From the NCBI GenBank assembly GCA_052244495.1, contig JBQPXH010000004.1: DNA of 64,000 nucleotides, one strand, 5' to 3'. Position 1 is the stretch's first letter; the number at the start of each line of letters is the position of its first letter. This DNA comes from Cereibacter_A sp052244495. Lineage in GTDB: Bacteria; Pseudomonadota; Alphaproteobacteria; Rhodobacterales; Rhodobacteraceae. The notes beneath the pieces are model-generated. The model made no database searches and had not been told where the DNA came from. It saw only the letters and a program-made list of their open reading frames with translations. The translations under genes were made by a program, and so were the position numbers. Below, piece by piece: positions 8,052 to 15,456 of this stretch.

Positions 8052-10244
8052 TCAGAGAAAGCTCTGCGGATCGATGTCCACCGCAAGCCGCAGGTTCGCG
8101 GGCAGCTTCACCTGTGCCAGCCATTCCGCAATGGCAGCTTGCAGCGGCGCGCCCTTCTGCGCCTTCACCAGAAGCCGCACCCGGTGACGCCCCCGCACCC
8201 GGGCGATGGGCGCCGGCGCGGGACCGAAGACCTGCGCCCCGATCCGGCGCAGCGGCGCGTCCGCGCGCGAAAGCTCCGCGCCGGTGTCGAAGACCTGCGC
8301 CACATCGGGCGAGGAGAGGATGATCCCTGCGAGCCGCCCGTAGGGGGGCATCCCGGCCACCCTGCGCTCCTCGGCCTCGGCCTTCCAGAACGCTTCCTCG
8401 TCCCCGCCCAGAATCGCCCGGATCACCGGATGCTCCGGCTGGTAGGTCTGCACCAGCGCCACGCCGCGACGCTCCGCCGATCGCCCCGCCCTCCCGGCCA
8501 CCTGCCGCACGAGCTGGAAGGTGCGCTCGGCGGCCCTGAGGTCCGAGCCCTGCAGCCCGAGATCCGCGTCGATCACCCCCACCAGCGTCAGCAGCGGAAA
8601 GTTGTGTCCCTTGGCGACGATCTGCGTGCCGATGATGATCTCGGCCCCGCCCTCGGCGATCGCGGCGATCTGCTCCTTCAGCGCGCGCGCCGAGCCGAAG
8701 AGATCCGAGGACAGCACCGCCACCCGCGCCTGCGGAAAGCGCTCCGCCACCTCTTCGGCCAGCCGCTCGACCCCCGGCCCCACGGGCGCCATCCGCCCCG
8801 CGACCCCGCAGGAGGGGCAGGCCTCCGGCATCGGCTTCGTCGCCCCGCACTGGTGGCAGACGAGGCGCTTCTGGAACCGGTGCTCGACCATGCGGGCGTC
8901 GCAATGGTCGCAGCCGATCTGGTGGCCGCAGGCCCGGCAGATCGTGACCGGCGCATAGCCGCGGCGGTTCAGGAACAGCAGCGACTGCTCGCCCCGCGCG
9001 ATCCGCGCCTCGACCGAACGCGCGAGCGTTCCCGAGATCCAGCGGTTCGCCGGCAGCTTCTCGGGCCGCATGTCGAGCGCGTGCATCTCGGGCAGTTCCG
9101 CCGCCCCGAAGCGCGCGCCGAGGTCGAGACGCGCATAGCGGCCCTGCGCGGCATTCACCCAGCTTTCCAGAGAGGGCGTGGCCGAGGCGAGCACGGCCGG
9201 GCAGCCGCAGATCGAGGCGCGCAGCACCGCCATGTCGCGCGCATTGTAGAGCGCGCCCTCTTCCTGCTTGTAGGAGGTGTCGTGCTCCTCGTCGACGACG
9301 ACGAGGCCGAGGTCGCGAAAGGGCAGGAACAGGGCAGATCGCGCACCGGCGACGAACTGCGCCTGCCCCTCGGACACCATCCGCCAGAGCCGCCGCCGTT
9401 CGGTCGCGGTCACGCCCGAGTGCCATTCGGCGGGCCGCGCGCCGAAGCGGGCCTCGACGCGGGCGAGGAACTCGGATGTGAGCGCGATCTCGGGCAAGAG
9501 CACCAGCGCCTGCCGGCCGCTGCGCAGGCACTCGGCCACCGCCTCGAGGTAAACCTCGGTCTTGCCTGAGCCGGTGACCCCCTTCAGAAGCGTCGTGCTG
9601 TAGCCGTCCGCCGCCACCGCCGCGACCAGCGCCTCGGCCGCAGGCACCTGATCGCCCTCGAGCCGCACGGGCGCCGCGCCGGGATCGAGCGGCGGATAGG
9701 GCAGGTCGCGCGGCGCCTCTTCCTCGAGGATCGCGCCCACCTTCACGAGACCCTTGACGACCGAAGTCGTGACCCCCGCCTCGGCGCAGAGTTCCGACAG
9801 CGTCACCGGCGCACCGCCATAGGCCGCCAGCGCATCGAGCACCCGCTGGCGTGGCTCGGTCAGGCGCGCAGGCTCGTGCCCCGAGGCGCGGTAGATGCGC
9901 CGCACGGCTGGCGGATCCCCGAGCCCCGGCGCACGCGTCGCCAGCCGCAGCATCGCGGGCAGCGGCGTCAGCGTGTAGTCCGACGCGCGGGCGAGGAACA
10001 GCCGCATCTCCTCCCGCATCGGAACCGCGTCGAGCACGCGCTCGATCCCGCGCAGCTTCGCCGCGTCGAAGCCGCCCTCGCCCGGCCCCCAGACGACGCC
10101 CGTCACCCGCCGGGGCCCGAGCGGCACGACCACGTAGTCGCCGAGGCCACAGCCGCCCTCGGGCGCGCGGTAGTCCAGCACGCGGCCCAGCGGCTCGGTC
10201 GTCAGAACCCCTACCCGTTCGCCCTCCGCGAAACGACCCTCCAC
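8052..10244 (-). CDS. priA: Primosomal replication restart helicase PriA
   Basis: 3-prime to 5-prime superfamily 2 helicase that restarts stalled replication forks and loads the replicative helicase. The 730-residue product (GTG start at 10244, preceded by AGGGGAAAAGGGAAG) has Walker A GVTGSGKTE, the DEEH box in VVVDEEHDTSYKQEEG, and paired zinc-binding cysteines from CRACG through CHQCG to CPSCG. It is divergent from the transaldolase-family gene with a 96-bp gap, and an MFS gene follows. Confidence 0.95.
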   Translation of the reverse strand: MEGRFAEGERVGVLTTEPLGRVLDYRAPEGGCGLGDYVVVPLGPRRVTGVVWGPGEGGFDAAKLRGIERVLDAVPMREEMRLFLARASDYTLTPLPAMLRLATRAPGLGDPPAVRRIYRASGHEPARLTEPRQRVLDALAAYGGAPVTLSELCAEAGVTTSVVKGLVKVGAILEEEAPRDLPYPPLDPGAAPVRLEGDQVPAAEALVAAVAADGYSTTLLKGVTGSGKTEVYLEAVAECLRSGRQALVLLPEIALTSEFLARVEARFGARPAEWHSGVTATERRRLWRMVSEGQAQFVAGARSALFLPFRDLGLVVVDEEHDTSYKQEEGALYNARDMAVLRASICGCPAVLASATPSLESWVNAAQGRYARLDLGARFGAAELPEMHALDMRPEKLPANRWISGTLARSVEARIARGEQSLLFLNRRGYAPVTICRACGHQIGCDHCDARMVEHRFQKRLVCHQCGATKPMPEACPSCGVAGRMAPVGPGVERLAEEVAERFPQARVAVLSSDLFGSARALKEQIAAIAEGGAEIIIGTQIVAKGHNFPLLTLVGVIDADLGLQGSDLRAAERTFQLVRQVAGRAGRSAERRGVALVQTYQPEHPVIRAILGGDEEAFWKAEAEERRVAGMPPYGRLAGIILSSPDVAQVFDTGAELSRADAPLRRIGAQVFGPAPAPIARVRGRHRVRLLVKAQKGAPLQAAIAEWLAQVKLPANLRLAVDIDPQSFL

Positions 10245-10340
10245 GCCCGGCTTCCCTTTTCCCCTGCGCCTCGATGCGCTATTACACCGCAGACGGCGGG
10301 GACGACACCCCCGCGGAACCCCGAGCCAAGGAAGATCCCC

Positions 10341-11000
10341 ATGAAATTCTTCGTCGACTCCGCCGACGTCGCGGCAATTGCCGAACTCAACGCACTGGGC
10401 ATGGTGGACGGCGTGACAACGAACCCGTCGCTGATCCTGAAGTCCGGGCGCAACATCCTCGAGGTGACGAAGGAGATCTGCGATCTCGTCGACGGACCCG
10501 TCTCGGCCGAGGTCGTGGCCGCCTCGGCTTCCGACATGATCGAGGAGGGCCGCCACCTCGCCGAGATCGCGCCGAACATCGCCGTCAAGGTGCCGCTGAC
10601 CTGGGACGGCCTCAAGGCCTGCAAGGTTCTCTCGGACGAGGGGCGCATGGTCAACGTGACGCTCTGCTTCTCGGTCAACCAGGCCCTTCTGGCCGCCAAG
10701 GCGGGCGCGACCTTCATCTCGCCTTTCATCGGCCGGCTCGACGACATCAACATGGACGGCACTGAACTCATCGCCGACATCCGTCAGGTCTACGACAACT
10801 ACGACTTCAAGACCCAGGTGCTCGCCGCCTCGATCCGCACGCCGAACCACGTCGCCGAATGCGCGCGCATCGGCGCCGACGTGATCACCGCGCCGCCCGC
10901 CGTGATCAAGGGCCTCGCGAGCCACGTCCTGACCGACAAGGGGCTGGAACTCTTCAACGCCGACTGGGCCAAGACCGGCCAGAAGATCCTTCTCAAGTAA
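10341..11000 (+). CDS. Transaldolase-like / fructose-6-phosphate aldolase
   Basis: Small class I aldolase of the transaldolase/fructose-6-phosphate aldolase subfamily (219 residues against about 215-220 for the family). It should form a Schiff base on K83 in IAVKVPLT. The opening MKFFVDSADVAAI and the TTNPSL motif are diagnostic. Many alphaproteobacterial members are annotated as transaldolase (tal), and sequence alone does not separate tal from fsa activity. The ATG at 10341 follows AAGGAAG. Twenty-two bases separate it from DUF484-xerC, so readthrough into those genes is likely. Confidence 0.92.
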   Translation: MKFFVDSADVAAIAELNALGMVDGVTTNPSLILKSGRNILEVTKEICDLVDGPVSAEVVAASASDMIEEGRHLAEIAPNIAVKVPLTWDGLKACKVLSDEGRMVNVTLCFSVNQALLAAKAGATFISPFIGRLDDINMDGTELIADIRQVYDNYDFKTQVLAASIRTPNHVAECARIGADVITAPPAVIKGLASHVLTDKGLELFNADWAKTGQKILLK

Positions 11001-11022
11001 GCTTCGGATCGGCGAGGGCGGC

Positions 11023-11712
11023 ATGATCGAACAGGACCTGCGCGACAAGATCCTCGCGACCCCCGAGATGATCCTCGAGGACCGCGACCTGATGAAGGCC
11101 CTGATCGCGGCGAACGAACGCGCGATGGGGGAGAACGTCATCGACCTGCGCGGGATCGCGATGGAGCGTCTGGAAGGCCGGCTCGACCGGCTCGAGGACA
11201 CCCATCGTTCGGTCATCGCCGCCGCCTACGAGAATCTCGCCGGCACCAATCTCATCCACCGGGCGATCCTGCAGATGCTCGATCCGCTGGGCTTCGAGGA
11301 GCTTCTGGTGAACCTGTCGGGCGAGGTGGCCCAGACACTGAGGGTGGAGAGCATCCGTCTCGTGCTCGAGACGGCACAGCGCGAAGCCGACCCGGCGCTC
11401 GACCGGCTGGAGGGCATCCTGCATGTCGCCGAGCCGGGCTTCGTCGCGGAATACATGTCGGGGGGCCGCAACGTGTCGCTCCGCGCGGTGACGCTGCGCC
11501 GTGTCCTGCCCGGCGCGAGCCTCTACGGCGACCTCTCCGGCCGCATCGCCTCCGAGGCGCTGATGCGGCTCGACTTCGGCCGAGGCCGGCTGCCGGGGAT
11601 GCTGGCCATGGGGTCGGAGGATCCCGACCACTTCAAGCCGACCCAGGGGACTGACCTGCTCGCCTTTTTTGCCGGCGTCTTCGAGCGGACGATGCGCCGC
11701 TGGCTGTCGTGA
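11023..11712 (+). CDS. DUF484 family protein
   Basis: A 229-residue soluble protein with a GAF-like second half, matching DUF484. In many proteobacteria this family sits immediately upstream of xerC, as it does here, with a 4-bp GTGA overlap. The N-terminal helix-rich region (MIEQDLRDKILATPEMILEDR) is the most family-like part. The function is unknown; the coupling suggests a link to chromosome dimer resolution, but that is inferred from position only. Confidence 0.85.
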   Translation: MIEQDLRDKILATPEMILEDRDLMKALIAANERAMGENVIDLRGIAMERLEGRLDRLEDTHRSVIAAAYENLAGTNLIHRAILQMLDPLGFEELLVNLSGEVAQTLRVESIRLVLETAQREADPALDRLEGILHVAEPGFVAEYMSGGRNVSLRAVTLRRVLPGASLYGDLSGRIASEALMRLDFGRGRLPGMLAMGSEDPDHFKPTQGTDLLAFFAGVFERTMRRWLS

Positions 11713-12629
11713 GCCTCGCGATCCCGCCCGCCGCGCGCGATGCGCTGGAGGCGTGGATCGCGCATCAGCGGGTGATCGACGGTGCCTCGCCGAACACGAT
11801 CCGCGCCTATACGGCCGATGTGACGGGCTGGCTCGTGTTCCTCGCCGGGCATCTGGGCGAGGGCTACGGCCTCAGGGCGCTGGCGTCGACCCCGCATTCC
11901 GACCTTCGCGCCTGGATGGCGCATGAGCGCGCGCGGGGCCTGGGCGCCCGCTCGTTGTCGCGGTCCCTCTCGGCGGTGCGCCAGTTCACCGGATGGCTTG
12001 CCGAGCGGGAGGGCGTCGATGCGACCGCCGTCCTGTCCGCCCGTGGCCCGAAGTTCCGGCGCAAGCTGCCAAGGCCCCTGTCGGAGGGGGACGCGAAGGC
12101 CCTTCTCTCCACCGTGGCCGAGGATGGTGCCGAAGACTGGATCCGCGCCCGCGATCTCGCGGTCGTGACGCTCCTCTACGGCTGCGGGCTGCGGATCTCC
12201 GAGGCGCTGGGGCTGCCCGCCACGGCCCATCCGCTGCCCGAAGTGCTCCGCATCACCGGCAAGGGCGGCAAGGAGCGGCTGGTGCCCGCGATTCCCGCCG
12301 CACGCGAGGCAGTGGCCGCCTATGCCGCGCTCTGCCCGTTCGAGCTGACGTCGGGCAGCCTCTTCCGGGGCGCGCGCGGCGGACCGCTGAACCCGCGGCT
12401 CGTGGCCAGGGTGATGGAGCGCGCCCGCGCAATCCTCGGCCTGCCGCCGAGCGCGACCCCCCACGCGCTGCGCCATTCCTTCGCCACACATCTCCTGAAC
12501 GCAGGCGGCGACCTCCGCGCGATCCAGGAGTTGCTGGGCCATGCCTCGCTCTCGACCACGCAGGTCTACACGGCGGTGGACGGCGCCCGCTTGATGGAGG
12601 TCTACGCCCGCGCGCATCCGCGGGCCTGA
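11709..12629 (+). CDS. xerC: Site-specific tyrosine recombinase XerC
   Basis: Tyrosine recombinase that with XerD resolves chromosome dimers at dif. The 306-residue product has the N-terminal SAM-like core-binding domain and the catalytic set R162, K188 in GKGGKER, H252 and R255 in PHALRHSFATH, H278 and nucleophile Y287 in TTQVYTAV. It starts with GTG overlapping the DUF484 stop codon. Position after DUF484 favours XerC over XerD. Confidence 0.95.
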   Translation: MSLAIPPAARDALEAWIAHQRVIDGASPNTIRAYTADVTGWLVFLAGHLGEGYGLRALASTPHSDLRAWMAHERARGLGARSLSRSLSAVRQFTGWLAEREGVDATAVLSARGPKFRRKLPRPLSEGDAKALLSTVAEDGAEDWIRARDLAVVTLLYGCGLRISEALGLPATAHPLPEVLRITGKGGKERLVPAIPAAREAVAAYAALCPFELTSGSLFRGARGGPLNPRLVARVMERARAILGLPPSATPHALRHSFATHLLNAGGDLRAIQELLGHASLSTTQVYTAVDGARLMEVYARAHPRA

Positions 12630-13034
12630 GCCTTCGCAAGCGCCAGAGTATCGGATCCGAAACTGCCACCGACGCGGCTTGTCCGACGTTTCGCCAAAAA
12701 GACCGCCAAGCCTGTCGCGAAAAGCCACGAACGGACGTCCGGTGCGGCCGCAGGCCGCCCTTGGCTCGTCCGACGGCACACGCCCGTGCCCTGCTCGCAG
12801 GTCGGGGCCGATGATCCCTATGGGACGCGCCGGTCATAATGCCCCCTTGCCCCGACCCGCCGGTCGAGGCTTCTTCCGCGGCAGCGCCGCCTGCGGGGGT
12901 TCGATGCCCCAGCAGGCGGCACCCCCCGCGCTCGGATCGCCCTCCGCGCCGGAATGCCGCCATCCGGCCCGGCGCGACGTCCCGCCTGCCCCTCGCGCCT
13001 TGCCTCATGGCGGCGGATGCGGCATGAGGGGGCC
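12630..13034. other. Intergenic region between xerC and pcs
   Basis: A 405-bp region without a supportable gene. It holds one copy of the hairpin repeat (12874-12924). Open frames through it on both strands lack family similarity and a ribosome site. No RNA gene was recognised, and the pcs promoter should lie in the right-hand part. Confidence 0.5.
12874..12924. repeat. Hairpin repeat, copy A
   Basis: One of three copies (the others at 38881-38933 and 46471-46523) of a roughly 50-bp element. Copy A starts TTCCGCGGCAGC, has the stem arms GCCGCCTG and CAGGCGGC, inner GGGG/CCCC pairing and loop GTTCGATG. It lies between two plus-strand genes, xerC and pcs. Confidence 0.85.
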
Positions 13035-13733
13035 ATGAATGCACGCCTGAAAGCCCTGTTCGTCCATCTGCTGACCGCCACCGGGGCTGTTCTCTCCATG
13101 CTCGCCATGTTGGCGGCCGTCGAGGGAAAGTGGAGCCTGATGTTCCTCTGGCTCGTCGTGGCGCTCTTCGTCGATGGCATCGACGGGCCTCTCGCGCGCC
13201 GCTACGACGTGAAGCGCAACTGGCCGACCTACGACGGGGTCCTGCTCGATCTGATCATCGACTACCTCACCTATGTCTTCATCCCCGCCTATGCGCTCTT
13301 CAAGTCGGGCCTGCTGACGGGGTGGACCGGCTGGCTCGTGATCATCGTCATCGTCTATGGCTCGGCGATCTACTTCGTCGACACGCGCATGAAGACGAAG
13401 GACTATTCCTTCGCGGGCTTCCCCGCCTGCTGGAACATGGTCGTGCTGGTGCTCTTTGCGATCTCGCCGGGCGAATGGACGATCCTCGGGATCGTCCTGG
13501 CGCTGACCGCCGCCATGTTCACCAACCTGAAGTTCATCCATCCGGTCCGGACAGCCCGCTGGCGGATGGTCTCGCTGCCCATCGCCTCCGCCTGGGTGTT
13601 CTTCGCCGCCTGGGCCGCCTGGGTCGAATTCAGCGAGCAGAGCTGGGCCCACTGGGGACTGGTCGTGACCTCGATCTACCTCGTCCTCGCCGGGATCGCG
13701 CAGCAGGTCTTCCCCGAACGCGCGCGCACCTGA
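13035..13733 (+). CDS. pcs: Phosphatidylcholine synthase Pcs
   Basis: Inner-membrane enzyme that condenses choline with CDP-diacylglycerol to give phosphatidylcholine and CMP. The 232-residue product has about seven to eight membrane segments and the Pcs form of the CDP-alcohol phosphotransferase motif: D47, D50-G51, A54-R55, twelve residues, G68, D72, D76. Spacing of 12 residues rather than 8 between AR and G distinguishes Pcs from ordinary family members. The ATG at 13035 gives MNARLKALFVHLL; an in-frame ATG at 13017 would add six residues. The choline source could include BetC at 44950, but that gene is distant. Confidence 0.92.
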   Translation: MNARLKALFVHLLTATGAVLSMLAMLAAVEGKWSLMFLWLVVALFVDGIDGPLARRYDVKRNWPTYDGVLLDLIIDYLTYVFIPAYALFKSGLLTGWTGWLVIIVIVYGSAIYFVDTRMKTKDYSFAGFPACWNMVVLVLFAISPGEWTILGIVLALTAAMFTNLKFIHPVRTARWRMVSLPIASAWVFFAAWAAWVEFSEQSWAHWGLVVTSIYLVLAGIAQQVFPERART

Positions 13734-13806
13734 GAACCGGACCCAAGGGGCGGCAACGCGCGATTGCGCAGGATCCGCTCCGACCGGATCGCCGCCGTGT
13801 TCCCCG

Positions 13807-13823
13807 CGGAGGCCGTGCCTCCG
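13807..13823. terminator. Candidate bidirectional terminator hairpin
   Basis: CGGAGGC and GCCTCCG enclose a 3-nt loop between the convergent pcs and DMT transporter genes. There is no T-tract on either side, so termination is only inferred from position. Confidence 0.4.
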
Positions 13824-13866
13824 GCCGCCTGCGATTACGGCCGCTTGCGTCCCGCTCCTTCCCGCG

Positions 13867-14703
13867 TCAGAGCCGGGTGAGCATGACGCCCGCCACGATC
13901 AGCCCGGCGGCGAGCGCCTTGTCCCGCGTCATGCGCTCTCCGAACACCAGCCAGCCAATGAGCACGGCGAAGAGGATCGAGGTCTCGCGCAGGGCCGCCA
14001 CCACCGCGATCGGCGCGACCGTCATTGCCCAGATCGAGATGGCATAGGCCCCGTAGGAGGCCGCGCAGGCCAGCGTTCCGGCAGCCCAGGCCCGCGCGTC
14101 GGCCCGGAGCAGCGCCCTGCCCTTCCAGGCCACCATTCCCGTCCCGAACAGGATCCCGTCGGCCACGAAGACCCAGGCCACATAGGCCACGGCATCGCCC
14201 GAGATGCGTGCGCCCAGCCCGTCGATCATCGTGTAGCAGGCCGTCGCCGCCGCCGAGCCGAGCGCGAGGGGCAGGAGCCTCCGCTCCTCGCCCGAGGTGA
14301 AAACCCCGCGCGCCATGAGCAGGATGCCCGCGCCCAGAACGGTGATCCCCGCGTACTGGCCTGCGCTCACCGCATCGGAGAGCGTGACCGCCCCCACGAG
14401 CGCCACCGCCATCGGCGCCGCCCCCCGCGCGATCGGATAGACGCGGCTGAGGTCGCCGTGTTCGTAGGCGAAGGTCAGAAAGGACTTGTAGGCGAAGTGG
14501 CAGCAGCCTGCGGCCAGCACCCAGGGCCAGACCTCGGCCGCAGGCCAGGGACGCGCCAGTGCGATAGCGAGCCCGATCGGCACCTCGGCCACCGACAGGA
14601 TGACCATGGCGGCGACCTTCGACGGCCCGACCTTGATGATCGCGTTCCAGCTTGCATGGAGGAGCGCCGCGCCGAGCACCGCCAGAAGGACACCAAGGCT
14701 CAT
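13867..14703 (-). CDS. EamA/DMT-family transporter
   Basis: Drug/metabolite transporter superfamily protein of 278 residues with about ten hydrophobic segments arranged as two EamA repeats (first ending near LLMARGVF, second ending near LIVAGVMLTRL). The signature-like stretch ALRETSILFAVLIGWLVFGER closes the second repeat. Substrate unknown; relatives export amino acids or metabolites. I use the ATG at 14703; a GTG two codons upstream (14709) is possible. It converges with pcs. Confidence 0.8.
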   Translation of the reverse strand: MSLGVLLAVLGAALLHASWNAIIKVGPSKVAAMVILSVAEVPIGLAIALARPWPAAEVWPWVLAAGCCHFAYKSFLTFAYEHGDLSRVYPIARGAAPMAVALVGAVTLSDAVSAGQYAGITVLGAGILLMARGVFTSGEERRLLPLALGSAAATACYTMIDGLGARISGDAVAYVAWVFVADGILFGTGMVAWKGRALLRADARAWAAGTLACAASYGAYAISIWAMTVAPIAVVAALRETSILFAVLIGWLVFGERMTRDKALAAGLIVAGVMLTRL

Positions 14704-14770
14704 CCGCACCGCCCGCCGAAGATCCGCCCGACGCTGCTATCCGGGCGGCAGGGGTTGCGCAAGGCGCGTC

Positions 14771-15214
14771 TCAGAGCAGGAGCGACCCCTCGTGGCGGAG
14801 GAGCGCGATCTTGGTGTCGATGCCGCCGGGGGCCGAGAAGCCCCCGAGCCCGGCCGCACCCAGAACCCGGTGGCAGGGCACGAGGATCGGCAGAGGGTTG
14901 CGCCCACAGGCCCGCCCCACCGCCTGCGGCGGAATGCCGAGCACCCGCGCGAGATCGCCGTATCGCCGCGTCTCGCCGAAGGGGATCGCGAGGAGCGCCT
15001 CGTGGAACGCGGCAGCGGCGCCGGCCCCGAGCCCGAGCGGCAGGTCGAACCGGGTGAGACGACGGTCGAAATAGGCACCGATCTGCTCTGCGGCCTCGGC
15101 GAGCAGCGGGCTCTCGCCGGCCGCCGCCTCGTCGCTCCAGGCGAGGCGGACGAGCGCCCCGCCCTCCTCGGTCAGCACCAGCCGGCCCACGGGCGTGAGG
15201 ACAGCACCCTTCAT
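14771..15214 (-). CDS. ogt: Methylated-DNA--protein-cysteine methyltransferase
   Basis: Suicide repair protein that moves the methyl group from O6-methylguanine to its own cysteine. The active site is VPCHRVLG, and the helix-turn-helix stretch TRRYGDLARVLGIPPQAVGRACGRNP precedes it. At 147 residues it is a short Ogt-type protein without an Ada regulatory half. Its ATG overlaps the stop codon of the DUF3253 gene (ATGA), so the two are probably translated together, downstream of ileS. Confidence 0.92.
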   Translation of the reverse strand: MKGAVLTPVGRLVLTEEGGALVRLAWSDEAAAGESPLLAEAAEQIGAYFDRRLTRFDLPLGLGAGAAAAFHEALLAIPFGETRRYGDLARVLGIPPQAVGRACGRNPLPILVPCHRVLGAAGLGGFSAPGGIDTKIALLRHEGSLLL

Positions 15215-15456
15215 GGCAGCGAGAGCCGGACAGGACCCCGCACCGTCGCCGGGTCGACCGGTCGGCCGTTCTGCGTCATCGCAAGCTCGCCTGCGGCAAT
15301 GCAGAGGCCTGCCACGCGCCGGACGTCCTCCATCCGGGCGCGCCAGTCCGGGCCGAGGCGGCGCGCGGCCTCGGAGGGGCAGAAGCTCGCCCCCCTGCCC
15401 CGTTCCTGCGCGAGGTCCATCAGGACCGCGCGCACCGCCTCATCCGAGCACGTCAT
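15211..15456 (-). CDS. DUF3253 small protein
   Basis: An 81-residue protein with a winged-helix-like pattern of DUF3253: SDEAVRAVLMDLAQERG, FCPSEAARRLGPDWR and a C-terminal piece with RGPVRLSLP. Function unknown. The ATG at 15456 lies inside the 3-prime end of ileS, and the stop overlaps the ogt start, so the three genes are nested by overlaps of 17 and 4 bp. That suggests cotranscription and coupled translation. Confidence 0.8.
   Translation of the reverse strand: MTCSDEAVRAVLMDLAQERGRGASFCPSEAARRLGPDWRARMEDVRRVAGLCIAAGELAMTQNGRPVDPATVRGPVRLSLP

Noticed and set aside
6817..9569. Long plus-strand frames opposite the MFS and priA genes
   Set aside because: Low-complexity Arg/Asp/Gly-rich translations with no family pattern; the minus strand carries real genes.
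12901..12910. The sequence GGTTCGATGCC in the hairpin repeat looks like a tRNA T-loop
   Set aside because: There is no acceptor stem, anticodon arm or CCA around it, and the same string recurs in all three repeat copies.
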